A stretch of 12,519 nt of DNA from contig CAMOUE010000048.1 of NCBI GenBank assembly GCA_946626265.1, forward strand, positions 1 to 12,519, written 5' to 3'. This DNA is from an uncultured Eggerthellaceae bacterium (GTDB lineage Bacteria; Actinomycetota; Coriobacteriia; Coriobacteriales; Eggerthellaceae). The notes below the pieces were generated by a model. That model saw nothing but the letters and a program-made list of their open reading frames with translations, ran no database searches and had not been told where the DNA came from. Positions 1-6,521 of this stretch are shown in pieces (positions within the stretch are counted from its first letter, which is position 1; each line of letters opens with the position of its first letter). The position numbers and the translations under genes are program-made.

Positions 1-287
1 GAATCCTCGGCCGATTAATCGGCTCCAAGACCGGTTGATGATCTGCGCGCGCCATTCGATTGGCCTGCGGTTGTGCGAGGCGTATTTCGCCCTTGCCATG
101 GCCGTGACGCTCGTGTTTTCGCCGACCGCGAAACGCACGCTTAGCGAGCCGCCCGATTACGCCCCGAGCGCGAGACGGGGCCATAGCTGGGATGTCCCAC
201 TGCGACAGCGCATCCGCACCTGGGAGTTCTGGCGGGACCTGCTTGTCTACTTCGTTTCGTTTTCGCTGCTCGGCCATTGGGCGGAGA
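1..287 (+). pseudogene. Fragment of a CmpB-like (PF06541) membrane protein gene, cut at both ends
   Basis: The frame is open from base 2. It encodes a hydrophobic stretch (about bases 80-125), a charged linker, and then WRDLLVYFVSFSLLGHWAE, ending near base 287. This matches residues of about 208-284 of the intact minus-strand protein nearby (NLIMYFILFSILGHWME), including the order of the preceding segment (FSPTAKRTL against ATSKRVKATL). DNA identity looks only moderate, so this is an old paralogue and not a recent duplication. After 287 the frame stays open to 652, but from 309 it is only the antisense of the neighbour's Ala/Ser-rich tail, so homology stops abruptly. The second half of the domain, with the WDYTDNFCN-type motif, is absent. 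The 5' part lies outside the window. No ribosome binding site precedes the TTG/ATG at 35-40, so translation would have to begin upstream. I read it as a gene remnant. A short functional protein is less likely. Confidence 0.6.
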
Positions 288-308
288 ATAGGATAGCGGA
301 CAGGACGG

Positions 309-2012
309 CTACGACGCCCCGGCCGAACTCGGTGAGGCAGAAGCGGACGACGCAGAGGCGTCCGCCGACGCCTCGCTCGAGGCCGACGCACCCGAAGCGG
401 CAGCGGACGACGCCGATGCAGCCTCCAAGTTGTCCAGATGCGCGTTCAAGATGTTGCGCACTTCGGCATCCATGGCGTCGATGCTCGCGCCGGCGGAATC
501 GATTTCAGCAAGGAGCTTCGTCTTCTGCTCTTCCGTCAAATCGTCCGAAGCTTCGACGGATTGTCGCAGGCGGTCGTTTGCGTGGCGGCCGTCGTCCAGC
601 GCAACCACCCGGTCGTCGGATGTCACCACCTGCTCCCTCAATGCGGCGTTGACCCCCTGCTGCACCTCGATTGTGGGCGTGATGAGGTAGAGCGACCACA
701 CGATGGCGCCGAACACGGCGACGACGACGAACACGATGTTCATGATGTCGGGGCGCACGCGTGCTATCCAGCGCTCGAGGAGCGGATAGACGAACCAGGT
801 GATCAACGATGCAGCCACGCCGAACGCCATCGTGTTCTGCAGGCAGACTTGGCCCATGATGTTGCAGAAGTTGTCGGTATAGTCCCATAGCTGCAGGTCA
901 GCGTTGACGAGCAATCCCATGGAGAACTCGATGACCGTGCAAAGCAGCGCGTTGGACAGGAGGCTCACGAAGTAGGCGAGAGCGCGGGGCTTCACCTTCT
1001 CCTTGAGCCAGAGGTAGAACGGGTACAGCACGAGCGCGATGACGACCACCGCCGCACCCTCCATGGGGAAGGGGTAGAGCCAATCGCGCCAGAGCATCGT
1101 GTTCGAAGGGTCGTATTCGCCCTGCACGAGCCCCAAAATGATGAACTGGCACATGCCCATCTCCATCCAGTGGCCCAAGATGGAGAAGAGGATGAAGTAC
1201 ATGATGAGGTTGCGAACGAACGGCCAACCGCGTCTTTCGATGACGAACGTGTCCTTCTCGTAGTCGCCCTTGTTCTTCGACAGGTCGTTGACGAGCGTCG
1301 CCTTCACGCGCTTCGACGTTGCGAAGTAAATCAGGAGGAACAGGTAGAATATGCCGTTGTTCACGAGCGCGAACGGGTTGAACGTCCCAATGACCAAATC
1401 GGCGACGACAGGCACCACCAGGCCGACCGCAGCCATAATCATGACGAAGGGGCGGGCAACCTTGTAGCGGTTGATGAACATCCAAAACGCAACGCCCTCG
1501 AGGATGACCATGACCCAGTCCATCATGTTGGTCACGTTGTACGTCATCGCATCCCTCGACGTGAGCATGAGGTACACGATGACCGAAGCGATGTGCAACG
1601 CGAAGAGCACTTGGACGACGCGCATGAACCCCATCTTGTTCGGGGCGCTGAACCTGATCGCATCGTAGGCCTGCTTGGCGGATTTTGTCGCCGCCTTGTG
1701 GTCGGCTGCGGCCTTCTTCCGCGCCGCACGCTCGCGCTTCCTGGCCGATTTCGCCTTTTCGCGATCGCCCATCTTCTCGGCGATCACGCTGATGCGCATG
1801 GCCTCATCGGCTTCCTGGTCGGCCTCCATGGCGATGCCGGCCATTGCGACCGCCTCGGCCGCGTCGAGCTGGGCTGCTTGCGTGATCCGCGCGCGCTCCG
1901 CCCTGCCGGTCGCGTATGCGCGGTCGACTGCGTCCTCCGCGCTGTCGAGGGACTTCAGCCGTTCTTCGAGGTCGTCTACCACATGCTCCCTGTTTTCTTC
2001 GATTGTGGCCAC
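309..2012 (-). CDS. CmpB-like (PF06541) integral membrane protein with N-terminal coiled coil
   Basis: This is a 567-residue membrane protein with a GTG start at 2012, preceded by an AAGGGGAAG ribosome binding site. Residues 1-120 are highly charged and Ala/Glu/Lys-rich, consistent with a cytoplasmic coiled coil. About eight or nine hydrophobic segments follow between 128 and 446. The core at 262-415 fits the PF06541 'putative ABC-transporter type IV' family: two half-repeats, each with an acidic residue in or at a membrane helix (ILGHWME, 278-284; TVIEFSMGLL, 359-368), then LWDYTDNFCNIMGQVCL at 375-391. Residues 450-530 are predicted soluble and helical, and 531-567 is a nearly pure Ala/Ser tail. 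No ATP-binding partner is nearby, so a transport role is unproven. It is the last gene of the operon, 37 bases after the STAS gene, which suggests that it may be the output or target of that signalling pair. The family is fairly clear and the function is unknown. Confidence 0.8.
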   Translation of the reverse strand: MATIEENREHVVDDLEERLKSLDSAEDAVDRAYATGRAERARITQAAQLDAAEAVAMAGIAMEADQEADEAMRISVIAEKMGDREKAKSARKRERAARKKAAADHKAATKSAKQAYDAIRFSAPNKMGFMRVVQVLFALHIASVIVYLMLTSRDAMTYNVTNMMDWVMVILEGVAFWMFINRYKVARPFVMIMAAVGLVVPVVADLVIGTFNPFALVNNGIFYLFLLIYFATSKRVKATLVNDLSKNKGDYEKDTFVIERRGWPFVRNLIMYFILFSILGHWMEMGMCQFIILGLVQGEYDPSNTMLWRDWLYPFPMEGAAVVVIALVLYPFYLWLKEKVKPRALAYFVSLLSNALLCTVIEFSMGLLVNADLQLWDYTDNFCNIMGQVCLQNTMAFGVAASLITWFVYPLLERWIARVRPDIMNIVFVVVAVFGAIVWSLYLITPTIEVQQGVNAALREQVVTSDDRVVALDDGRHANDRLRQSVEASDDLTEEQKTKLLAEIDSAGASIDAMDAEVRNILNAHLDNLEAASASSAAASGASASSEASADASASSASASPSSAGAS

Positions 2013-2049
2013 GGCTTCCCCTTCGCTTGCAAATAAAGAGACGGTGACC

Positions 2050-2349
2050 TTATTCGATGGTGAGGATCTTGTCGAAGCCGGTCATCTCGAACACTTCCAT
2101 GACCTCGGGGAGGACGTTGCGGAACACGAGCGAGCCCTCAACGGCCGCACGCTTCTGCATGGCGACGATGACGCGCAGGCCGGCGGACGAAACGAAATCG
2201 CATTTCCCCATGTCGACCACGATGTCTTTCACGCCCTTCTTTGCCAGGTCGGCGGCATACTCGTCGAGCTGGGGAGAAGTGTTCGTGTCCAGGCGCCCCT
2301 CCAGCGCGAAAAAGAACGGGGTTCCTTCTTGCTTCACTACGATTTCCAT
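2050..2349 (-). CDS. STAS-domain anti-sigma factor antagonist (SpoIIAA/RsbV-like)
   Basis: This 99-residue protein is a single STAS domain, close to the usual length of SpoIIAA and RsbV. The family binds an anti-sigma kinase when unphosphorylated and is released when that kinase phosphorylates one serine. Visible marks are the N-terminal strand pattern ending LEGRLDTNTSPQL (16-28), the DIVVDMGKCDFVSSAGLRVI core (42-61) and the C-terminal MTGFDKILTI. Aligned to SpoIIAA, the phospho-acceptor would be Ser55, with Ser54 adjacent. The residue after it is Ala and not the usual Ser/Gly, which is a mild deviation. The ATG at 2349 has an AGGAAGGAAG ribosome binding site. It lies 61 bases after the phosphatase/kinase fusion gene and 37 before the membrane protein gene, so it should be the substrate of both enzymatic domains of the upstream protein. 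The family call is strong. The downstream partner is not visible. Confidence 0.92.
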   Translation of the reverse strand: MEIVVKQEGTPFFFALEGRLDTNTSPQLDEYAADLAKKGVKDIVVDMGKCDFVSSAGLRVIVAMQKRAAVEGSLVFRNVLPEVMEVFEMTGFDKILTIE

Positions 2350-2410
2350 GGACTGCTTCCTTCCTGTATCGGACCGTTCTCGGCTAACACGCCATACCGC
2401 TTTTGCATTG

Positions 2411-5158
2411 CTACCATCTCTTGACGATTGTCACGACGTTGCTGCCATCCACACGCTCGTAACGCATCTCGTCGACGCTTCGCTTAGCCATGAGGATGCC
2501 AAGGCCGCCGATGGGAACGTCTTCGATCTCGAGGGGCGTCACCGCGTCGGGCTTCGCCAGAGGATCGTAGGGGACACCGTCGTCGATTATGTCTATGGTA
2601 ACCGATGGGGGCTCCGCGCTGTAGGTGTAACTCACGCGAACAGAGCCCGGCGACTCGGGGGTCGCGTCCGGGTACGCGTAATGCGCCACGTTGACGAACA
2701 GCTCCTCGACGGCTATGTCGAGCTGGTTCTGGGTTCGTTTGGGGCACAGCCGCCTGTCGAGCTCGGTGTGGATGAACTCGTTTACCGTCGTGAGCTCGTC
2801 GAGCCTTGCCGGCACGACGAGCGAAGCGGTCACCTCGGGCGGTACGCCGTATTCGAGCGCGAGCATCGTGATGTCGTCGGACCGCTCGGCTTCGCCCACG
2901 AACCCGGAAACAGCGTGGCGCACGCTGTTGACGAGGGCGCGCGGGTGCGCAAAGTAGTTCTTTTCGGCCACGTCTCTCAGCCGGTCTTCCCCGAAAAGCT
3001 CCTCGTTTTCGTTCATGGCCTCGGTCACCCCGTCCGTGTACAGCAAGAACTGGTCACCGATCGAGCAATCGACGGAATGGGCCCGATACGGCAGGCCGTC
3101 GAACAGGCCGAGCGGCAAGCCCGACTTCTCCTTGAGCCAACGCCACGACCCTGCCTGCCACAGCAGCGGCGGGTTGTGGCCGGCGTTGACGAAATCGACG
3201 TGCCCCGTTCCGTAATCGAGGACGCCGGCGAACAACGTGACGAACATGCCCGTGTCGTTGCCCGCATACAGTTGCCGGTTCGCGTTTTCGATTGCCTCGC
3301 CGAGCTCCATCTCGCTTTCCATGTAACCGCGCACAAGCGTCTTCGCGTTCATCATGAAAAGCGCCGCCGGCACCCCCTTGCCGCTCACGTCCGCCACGAC
3401 GAAACCGAGCCTTCCGGAATTGGAATCGGAGTCGTCGCCGATAAGGAACAAGTCGAAGAAGTCTCCGCCGACTTCCCGCGCGGCATGCATCATGGCATAC
3501 ACGTCGAAGCGCATGATGTCCGGGAACGGCGGGAAGACGCGGGGCAGGGCCGATTCCTGTATCGCCTTCGCCGTCGCGAGCTCGGCGTTCATGCGCGTTT
3601 CCGCCTCGGCAATCCAACCTTTGAGCGCGACGACCGTATCGTTGATGCCCGCCGAAAGCTCCTCGAACTCGTTGATTCCGGGCGTATCGACCCGCGCGTT
3701 CAAATCGCCGTCGGTAATCCGGCCGAGCGCCTCGTTCGCGTCAGCCATCCGTCGCAGCACTACGCGGTTGAGCATGAGCGACATCATGGCAAACACCGCG
3801 ATGAGCAGCACGAACGAAGTTAAAAGCGTCCAGAGCATGACCGACTCTCGTCCTGCGAACACCCGTTTGGAGGGCATGGCCATCACGAGCGTGTAGTCAC
3901 CCGGCTTGCTCGCGAGCAAGTAACCGATATCGGTGCGGCCGACGCTCTCGAAAAAATCGTCCAGATCGTTGCTGGAATAACCGAAATCGTCATACGCCAC
4001 GCGTTGGATGCGGCCGGTCCTGAGGCTATCGGTTATCGCACTCATAATTTCCCTGTTATTGGGGGTATCGACGTTATCGCCGCCCTTCAAGCTGGCGTCG
4101 TTGGACTGAACGACAGTCCATTCGGCGTCCAGCACCACAATCGTGCCGTCGTCGTTCACGTCGTAGCCGTCGAGCACGCGGGAAAGCGACGCCGTGTCTA
4201 ACAGCTTGCCGAGAGTCCCCTCGAGCGAGTCGTCGCTTTCCAAGGCGCTTGACGCAATCAGGTCGAAAACCGCTTCGATCCGGTCCTGGTACCCTTGAAG
4301 CTGCTTGTCCACGTATACAAGCTCGCCCTCCATCGACGCCTCCGAATGCTGAACGCAATCCGCCGTGATGAAAACGAAGCTCACAACCGACGTAATCATG
4401 AACGAGGCCAAAAACACTGCGGACAGCCCCGCCGCGAACACGCCCCGCAGACTCGCCCGCGTCTCGGAAGCGGCCGCCCTGCGGGCCAGCCAATCTCCGA
4501 GCATGCAGGCAACCACCATGAGCAGGGCGTCGATCAACATTTGCCAGCCGATATCGCCAAGACGCATCGCCACGTGGGCCGCTTCCGCTTCTGCGAAGGC
4601 GACGAGCTCCTTTTCGGTCGCACCCGAAACGGGCATGTTGTGAGCGACGTTGGCCACCAACGACAAGCCGACCCCGGCAAGGAAGACGGAGCTGTACAGC
4701 CACGAGACGAACGTGCAAATCAGCGTGGTATATATGACGCGCCTTATCAGCGGAGGGTCGTTGCGCAGGGAAAACGCGAACAGCACCGCGAGGAGGAAGC
4801 CCGAAACGCCCATCATCACCACGGACGAAACGGGATTTACGAACGTCATCTCGTAATAGTTGAGCGGCAACCCGATGGAGTGCGCGAGCAAAACCGCGCC
4901 CGAGAAGAAGCCGAGCGCCGTTCCCCACGCCGTTCCGAGCAACAGCGAGCCGAGGGCGATCGGGAGAAGCAGCGTGACGATGTACGTCGAAACCTCTCCG
5001 ACTGGGGCAATGTTCATAAAGCCGAGCTGCACGAACGTGAGCGTAAAGCTGGTTATCGCCAACATGACCCCGGTGAGAACGCGCAGAGAGCGGCTGGCGT
5101 CTGCGAGGCGGCCGCGCCAGCGCAGGACCCTTGCTTTTTTCTTTTCGCTCTTCGCCAT
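2411..5158 (-). CDS. Membrane sensor fused to HAMP, PP2C (SpoIIE/RsbU) phosphatase and RsbW-like ATPase
   Basis: This 915-residue signalling protein has several hydrophobic segments in residues 25-264 (roughly seven helices), a probable extracytoplasmic sensor at 265-437, one more helix at 438-460 and a HAMP-like linker at 463-512. The PP2C phosphatase lies at about 525-770, with metal-binding acids in VGGDFFD (Asp566), VADVSGKG (Asp590), TDGVTEA (Asp709) and RSDDITM (Asp761/762). The C-terminus at about 780-915 is a GHKL ATPase: N-box EELFVNVAHYAYP (818-830, Asn823), G1 DDGVPYDP (859-866) and G2 PIGGLGILMAK (882-892). Phosphatases of this type activate a STAS antagonist and RsbW-like kinases inactivate it, so this one chain holds both opposing activities. 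The STAS gene follows directly. I chose ATG 5158 (MAKSEKKK) because AAAAGG lies nine bases upstream. ATG 5188 is in frame and possible. The longer frame reaching 5509 runs antisense through idi and is rejected. Confidence 0.88.
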   Translation of the reverse strand: MAKSEKKKARVLRWRGRLADASRSLRVLTGVMLAITSFTLTFVQLGFMNIAPVGEVSTYIVTLLLPIALGSLLLGTAWGTALGFFSGAVLLAHSIGLPLNYYEMTFVNPVSSVVMMGVSGFLLAVLFAFSLRNDPPLIRRVIYTTLICTFVSWLYSSVFLAGVGLSLVANVAHNMPVSGATEKELVAFAEAEAAHVAMRLGDIGWQMLIDALLMVVACMLGDWLARRAAASETRASLRGVFAAGLSAVFLASFMITSVVSFVFITADCVQHSEASMEGELVYVDKQLQGYQDRIEAVFDLIASSALESDDSLEGTLGKLLDTASLSRVLDGYDVNDDGTIVVLDAEWTVVQSNDASLKGGDNVDTPNNREIMSAITDSLRTGRIQRVAYDDFGYSSNDLDDFFESVGRTDIGYLLASKPGDYTLVMAMPSKRVFAGRESVMLWTLLTSFVLLIAVFAMMSLMLNRVVLRRMADANEALGRITDGDLNARVDTPGINEFEELSAGINDTVVALKGWIAEAETRMNAELATAKAIQESALPRVFPPFPDIMRFDVYAMMHAAREVGGDFFDLFLIGDDSDSNSGRLGFVVADVSGKGVPAALFMMNAKTLVRGYMESEMELGEAIENANRQLYAGNDTGMFVTLFAGVLDYGTGHVDFVNAGHNPPLLWQAGSWRWLKEKSGLPLGLFDGLPYRAHSVDCSIGDQFLLYTDGVTEAMNENEELFGEDRLRDVAEKNYFAHPRALVNSVRHAVSGFVGEAERSDDITMLALEYGVPPEVTASLVVPARLDELTTVNEFIHTELDRRLCPKRTQNQLDIAVEELFVNVAHYAYPDATPESPGSVRVSYTYSAEPPSVTIDIIDDGVPYDPLAKPDAVTPLEIEDVPIGGLGILMAKRSVDEMRYERVDGSNVVTIVKRW

Positions 5159-5237
5159 CGGAAAACGCCTTTTCGACCATGCGTCCATGTCGTAAAGTAT
5201 AACGTCAATGTAGACGACCACACGCTCGGAGGCCCAA
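5159..5237. promoter_or_regulatory. Divergent promoter region between the phosphatase operon and idi
   Basis: These 79 bases separate two divergent genes. On the minus strand TATACT (5196-5201) is a good -10 element. Transcription would begin close to 5189, just before the first in-frame ATG at 5188, and would leave about a 30-base leader before ATG 5158. I see no convincing -35 element at the expected distance. On the plus strand GGAGG (5228-5232) sits five bases before the GTG of idi and fixes that start. A clear plus-strand promoter is not visible. Confidence 0.4.
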
Positions 5238-5828
5238 GTGAAATCAGACCCGACAGACGCCATCGCGGCGGATCCGGCGAAGGACGACCTTTTGATACTC
5301 GTCGACGGAAAGGACCGCGAAGTCGGATCCGCGACGAAGGCGCAGACGCACGTCGACGGGCTCATGCACCGGGCCTTTTCCGTCGTGCTGATGCGCGACG
5401 GCGACGAAGGGCCCGAGCTGCTGTTGGCCAAGCGCTCCCTGCTCAAATACCATTCCGGTGGGCTCTGGGCAAATTCATGCTGCTCGCACCCGCGTCTGGG
5501 CGAGGACACGATCGATGCGGCTTACCGGCGCGTTCGCGAGGAGCTCGGCTGCTCGGCGGATGGGCTGCGCGAGATCTCGGCGTTCGCCTATCGCGCCGAG
5601 TTCGACAACGGCCTTTGCGAATTCGAGTACGACCACGTGATCGTCGGTCGCTGCAAAGGCGAAATCGCGCCCGACCCCGCAGAGGCGAGCGAGGTGCGCT
5701 GGGTGAGCTATGACGCACTCGCGGCGGAGCTGGCGGCCAGCCCGCGCCAGTTCGCGGCTTGGGCGCCGATGGTGTTCACCTTGACGATGAGCCTCGCGAA
5801 CGACGTTTCCGTGGACGTACTGGCTTAA
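5238..5828 (+). CDS. idi: Isopentenyl diphosphate delta-isomerase, type I
   Basis: The enzyme interconverts isopentenyl and dimethylallyl diphosphate, the step that supplies the allylic primer for isoprenoids such as menaquinone side chains and undecaprenyl carriers. At 196 residues it has the family's usual length. It has a Nudix fold with the type I active site. By alignment with the E. coli enzyme, His38, His44 and His84 (in SCCSHP) and Glu128 are metal ligands, and Cys82 and Glu130 are the catalytic pair. The Nudix helix reads AAYRRVREELG (94-104), and WVSYDALAAEL matches the family's C-terminal region. The start is GTG with GGAGG five bases upstream. It is a single gene, divergent from the phosphatase operon and convergent with the zinc-ribbon gene at 5968-6225, with no other isoprenoid gene nearby. 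The soluble cytoplasmic location is inferred from the absence of a signal or helix. Confidence 0.95.
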   Translation: MKSDPTDAIAADPAKDDLLILVDGKDREVGSATKAQTHVDGLMHRAFSVVLMRDGDEGPELLLAKRSLLKYHSGGLWANSCCSHPRLGEDTIDAAYRRVREELGCSADGLREISAFAYRAEFDNGLCEFEYDHVIVGRCKGEIAPDPAEASEVRWVSYDALAAELAASPRQFAAWAPMVFTLTMSLANDVSVDVLA

Positions 5829-5916
5829 GGCCAATACAGTTCCCCTCGACTTGCTGCTCGATGACTCGGGAGCCAGGTTGAGCGCCGCATCCGTACTTGA
5901 CAAGCGAGAAGGCGAC

Positions 5917-5930
5917 CTTTTGAGCAAAAG
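5917..5930. repeat. Short inverted repeat CTTTTG-AG-CAAAAG between convergent genes
   Basis: Six-base perfect arms are separated by two bases, 89 bases after the idi stop. As RNA it would form at best a small AT-rich hairpin (four pairs with a six-base loop), too weak for a standard terminator. It could be a protein-binding dyad or chance. The rest of 5829-5967 shows no open frame that looks coding. Confidence 0.25.
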
Positions 5931-5952
5931 CGATCCGCCCGAACTAAATAGA

Positions 5953-5969
5953 AGCGGCTCGAGGCCGCT
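5953..5969 (-). terminator. Possible weak terminator of the oxidoreductase operon
   Basis: AGCGGC and GCCGCT arms around a five-base loop form a GC-rich six-pair stem. Its operon-proximal arm overlaps the last two bases of the TAG stop of the zinc-ribbon gene. Read on the minus strand the stem is followed by a T-rich stretch (TTCTATTTAG), not a clean T run. The position at the end of the operon supports a terminator role, and the weak tail keeps confidence low. Confidence 0.35.
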
Positions 5970-6225
5970 ACCGCGGCCACGAGCCGGATGAATCCCCGAG
6001 CTTTGACAAGTCAACCATGTAGTTCGTTCGGGACCCCGTGGCATTGACGCCGAGGCGCACCCCGCGATGCCATTCCTCTTCCGCCGCCCGACGGGCAGCA
6101 TCGGTAATGGTTGCCCCGCACTCGCTGCACTGATCCCAGCCTAGAAGGCACACGTGCCCGCAGATTGCGCATTTCACCATTTTCGGATAGCAATTATCGC
6201 AAGCAGGCGAGCACGTATAGCACAT
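5968..6225 (-). CDS. Small cysteine-rich zinc-ribbon-like protein (85 residues)
   Basis: The protein has nine cysteines, arranged as four CxxC pairs (2/5, 9/12, 19/22, 33/36) plus Cys26, all within the first 36 residues. This is enough for two zinc or iron sites of zinc-ribbon or rubredoxin-like type. The C-terminal half (37-85) is charged, contains ARRAAEEEWHRG, and ends in a Ser-rich tail. No membrane segment or signal is seen. ATG 6225 is chosen because AGGAAGGGA lies five bases upstream. A longer frame reaching 6366 runs into the neighbouring gene in another frame. It is the last gene of a four-gene operon with a molybdopterin oxidoreductase, 46 bases after another tiny zinc-ribbon gene. 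A role in electron transfer or in assembly of the oxidoreductase is inferred from position only. I do not recognise a named family. Confidence 0.75.
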   Translation of the reverse strand: MCYTCSPACDNCYPKMVKCAICGHVCLLGWDQCSECGATITDAARRAAEEEWHRGVRLGVNATGSRTNYMVDLSKLGDSSGSWPR

Positions 6226-6271
6226 TGGTTCCCTTCCTGGCGAATTCTTGACCCTTTTACTCGCTAGCAGG

Positions 6272-6496
6272 CTATAACCCTGGAGCAGACGGGGGCTTCG
6301 GGCCTCTGGGCGCACCCGGCGCTGAAACATTGCCGGACGAGGTGGGCGCAACGTCCGCCATCGCATCGGAGAAGTCCGTTTTACAAAACGGGCATTTGCT
6401 GGGCAAAATGCCCTCCATCGGAAACACCATCCTCCCGCATGCCGGGCACTTGGTGGGGCCTACGGCACCATCTGCATCTGCTGGCCTAAAGCACAT
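6272..6496 (-). CDS. Small zinc-ribbon protein (74 residues) starting MCFRP
   Basis: One zinc-ribbon or rubredoxin-like knuckle pair is visible: KCPACGRM (Cys17, Cys20) and KCPFCKTDF (Cys35, Cys38), separated by 14 residues. An additional cysteine is at position 2. The tail after residue 45 is Pro/Ser/Gly/Ala-rich and probably disordered. ATG 6496 is preceded by AAGGGGGA with seven bases between, a strong site that overrides the longer frame to 6649, which overlaps the ferredoxin gene. It lies 25 bases after that ferredoxin gene and 46 before the other zinc-ribbon gene, so it should be co-transcribed with the oxidoreductase. It could be an electron carrier, a metallochaperone or an assembly factor, and the sequence does not decide. 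The gene itself looks real. Confidence 0.75.
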   Translation of the reverse strand: MCFRPADADGAVGPTKCPACGRMVFPMEGILPSKCPFCKTDFSDAMADVAPTSSGNVSAPGAPRGPKPPSAPGL

Positions 6497-6521
6497 GATT
6501 AGTTCCCCCTTAGCATTAACC

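Noticed and set aside
288..652. Continuation of the plus-strand fragment frame
   Set aside because: From 309 it is the antisense of the intact gene's C-terminal tail, Arg/Pro-rich with no homology to the family.
1170..2036. Long plus-strand frame (288 residues)
   Set aside because: It lies antisense to the CmpB-like gene and is rich in His, Asp and Arg, typical of a GC-rich shadow frame.
2057..3823. 588-residue plus-strand frame
   Set aside because: It is antisense to the STAS and phosphatase genes, which have clear domain motifs. The frame itself has none.
5159..5509. 117-residue N-terminal extension of the phosphatase/kinase protein
   Set aside because: It is exactly antisense to the start of idi, is Ser/Arg-rich without domain features, and a ribosome binding site precedes the internal ATG at 5158.
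4295..5713. 472-residue plus-strand frame overlapping the phosphatase gene and idi
   Set aside because: It is antisense to one real gene and out of frame with the other, with Arg-rich composition and no motif.
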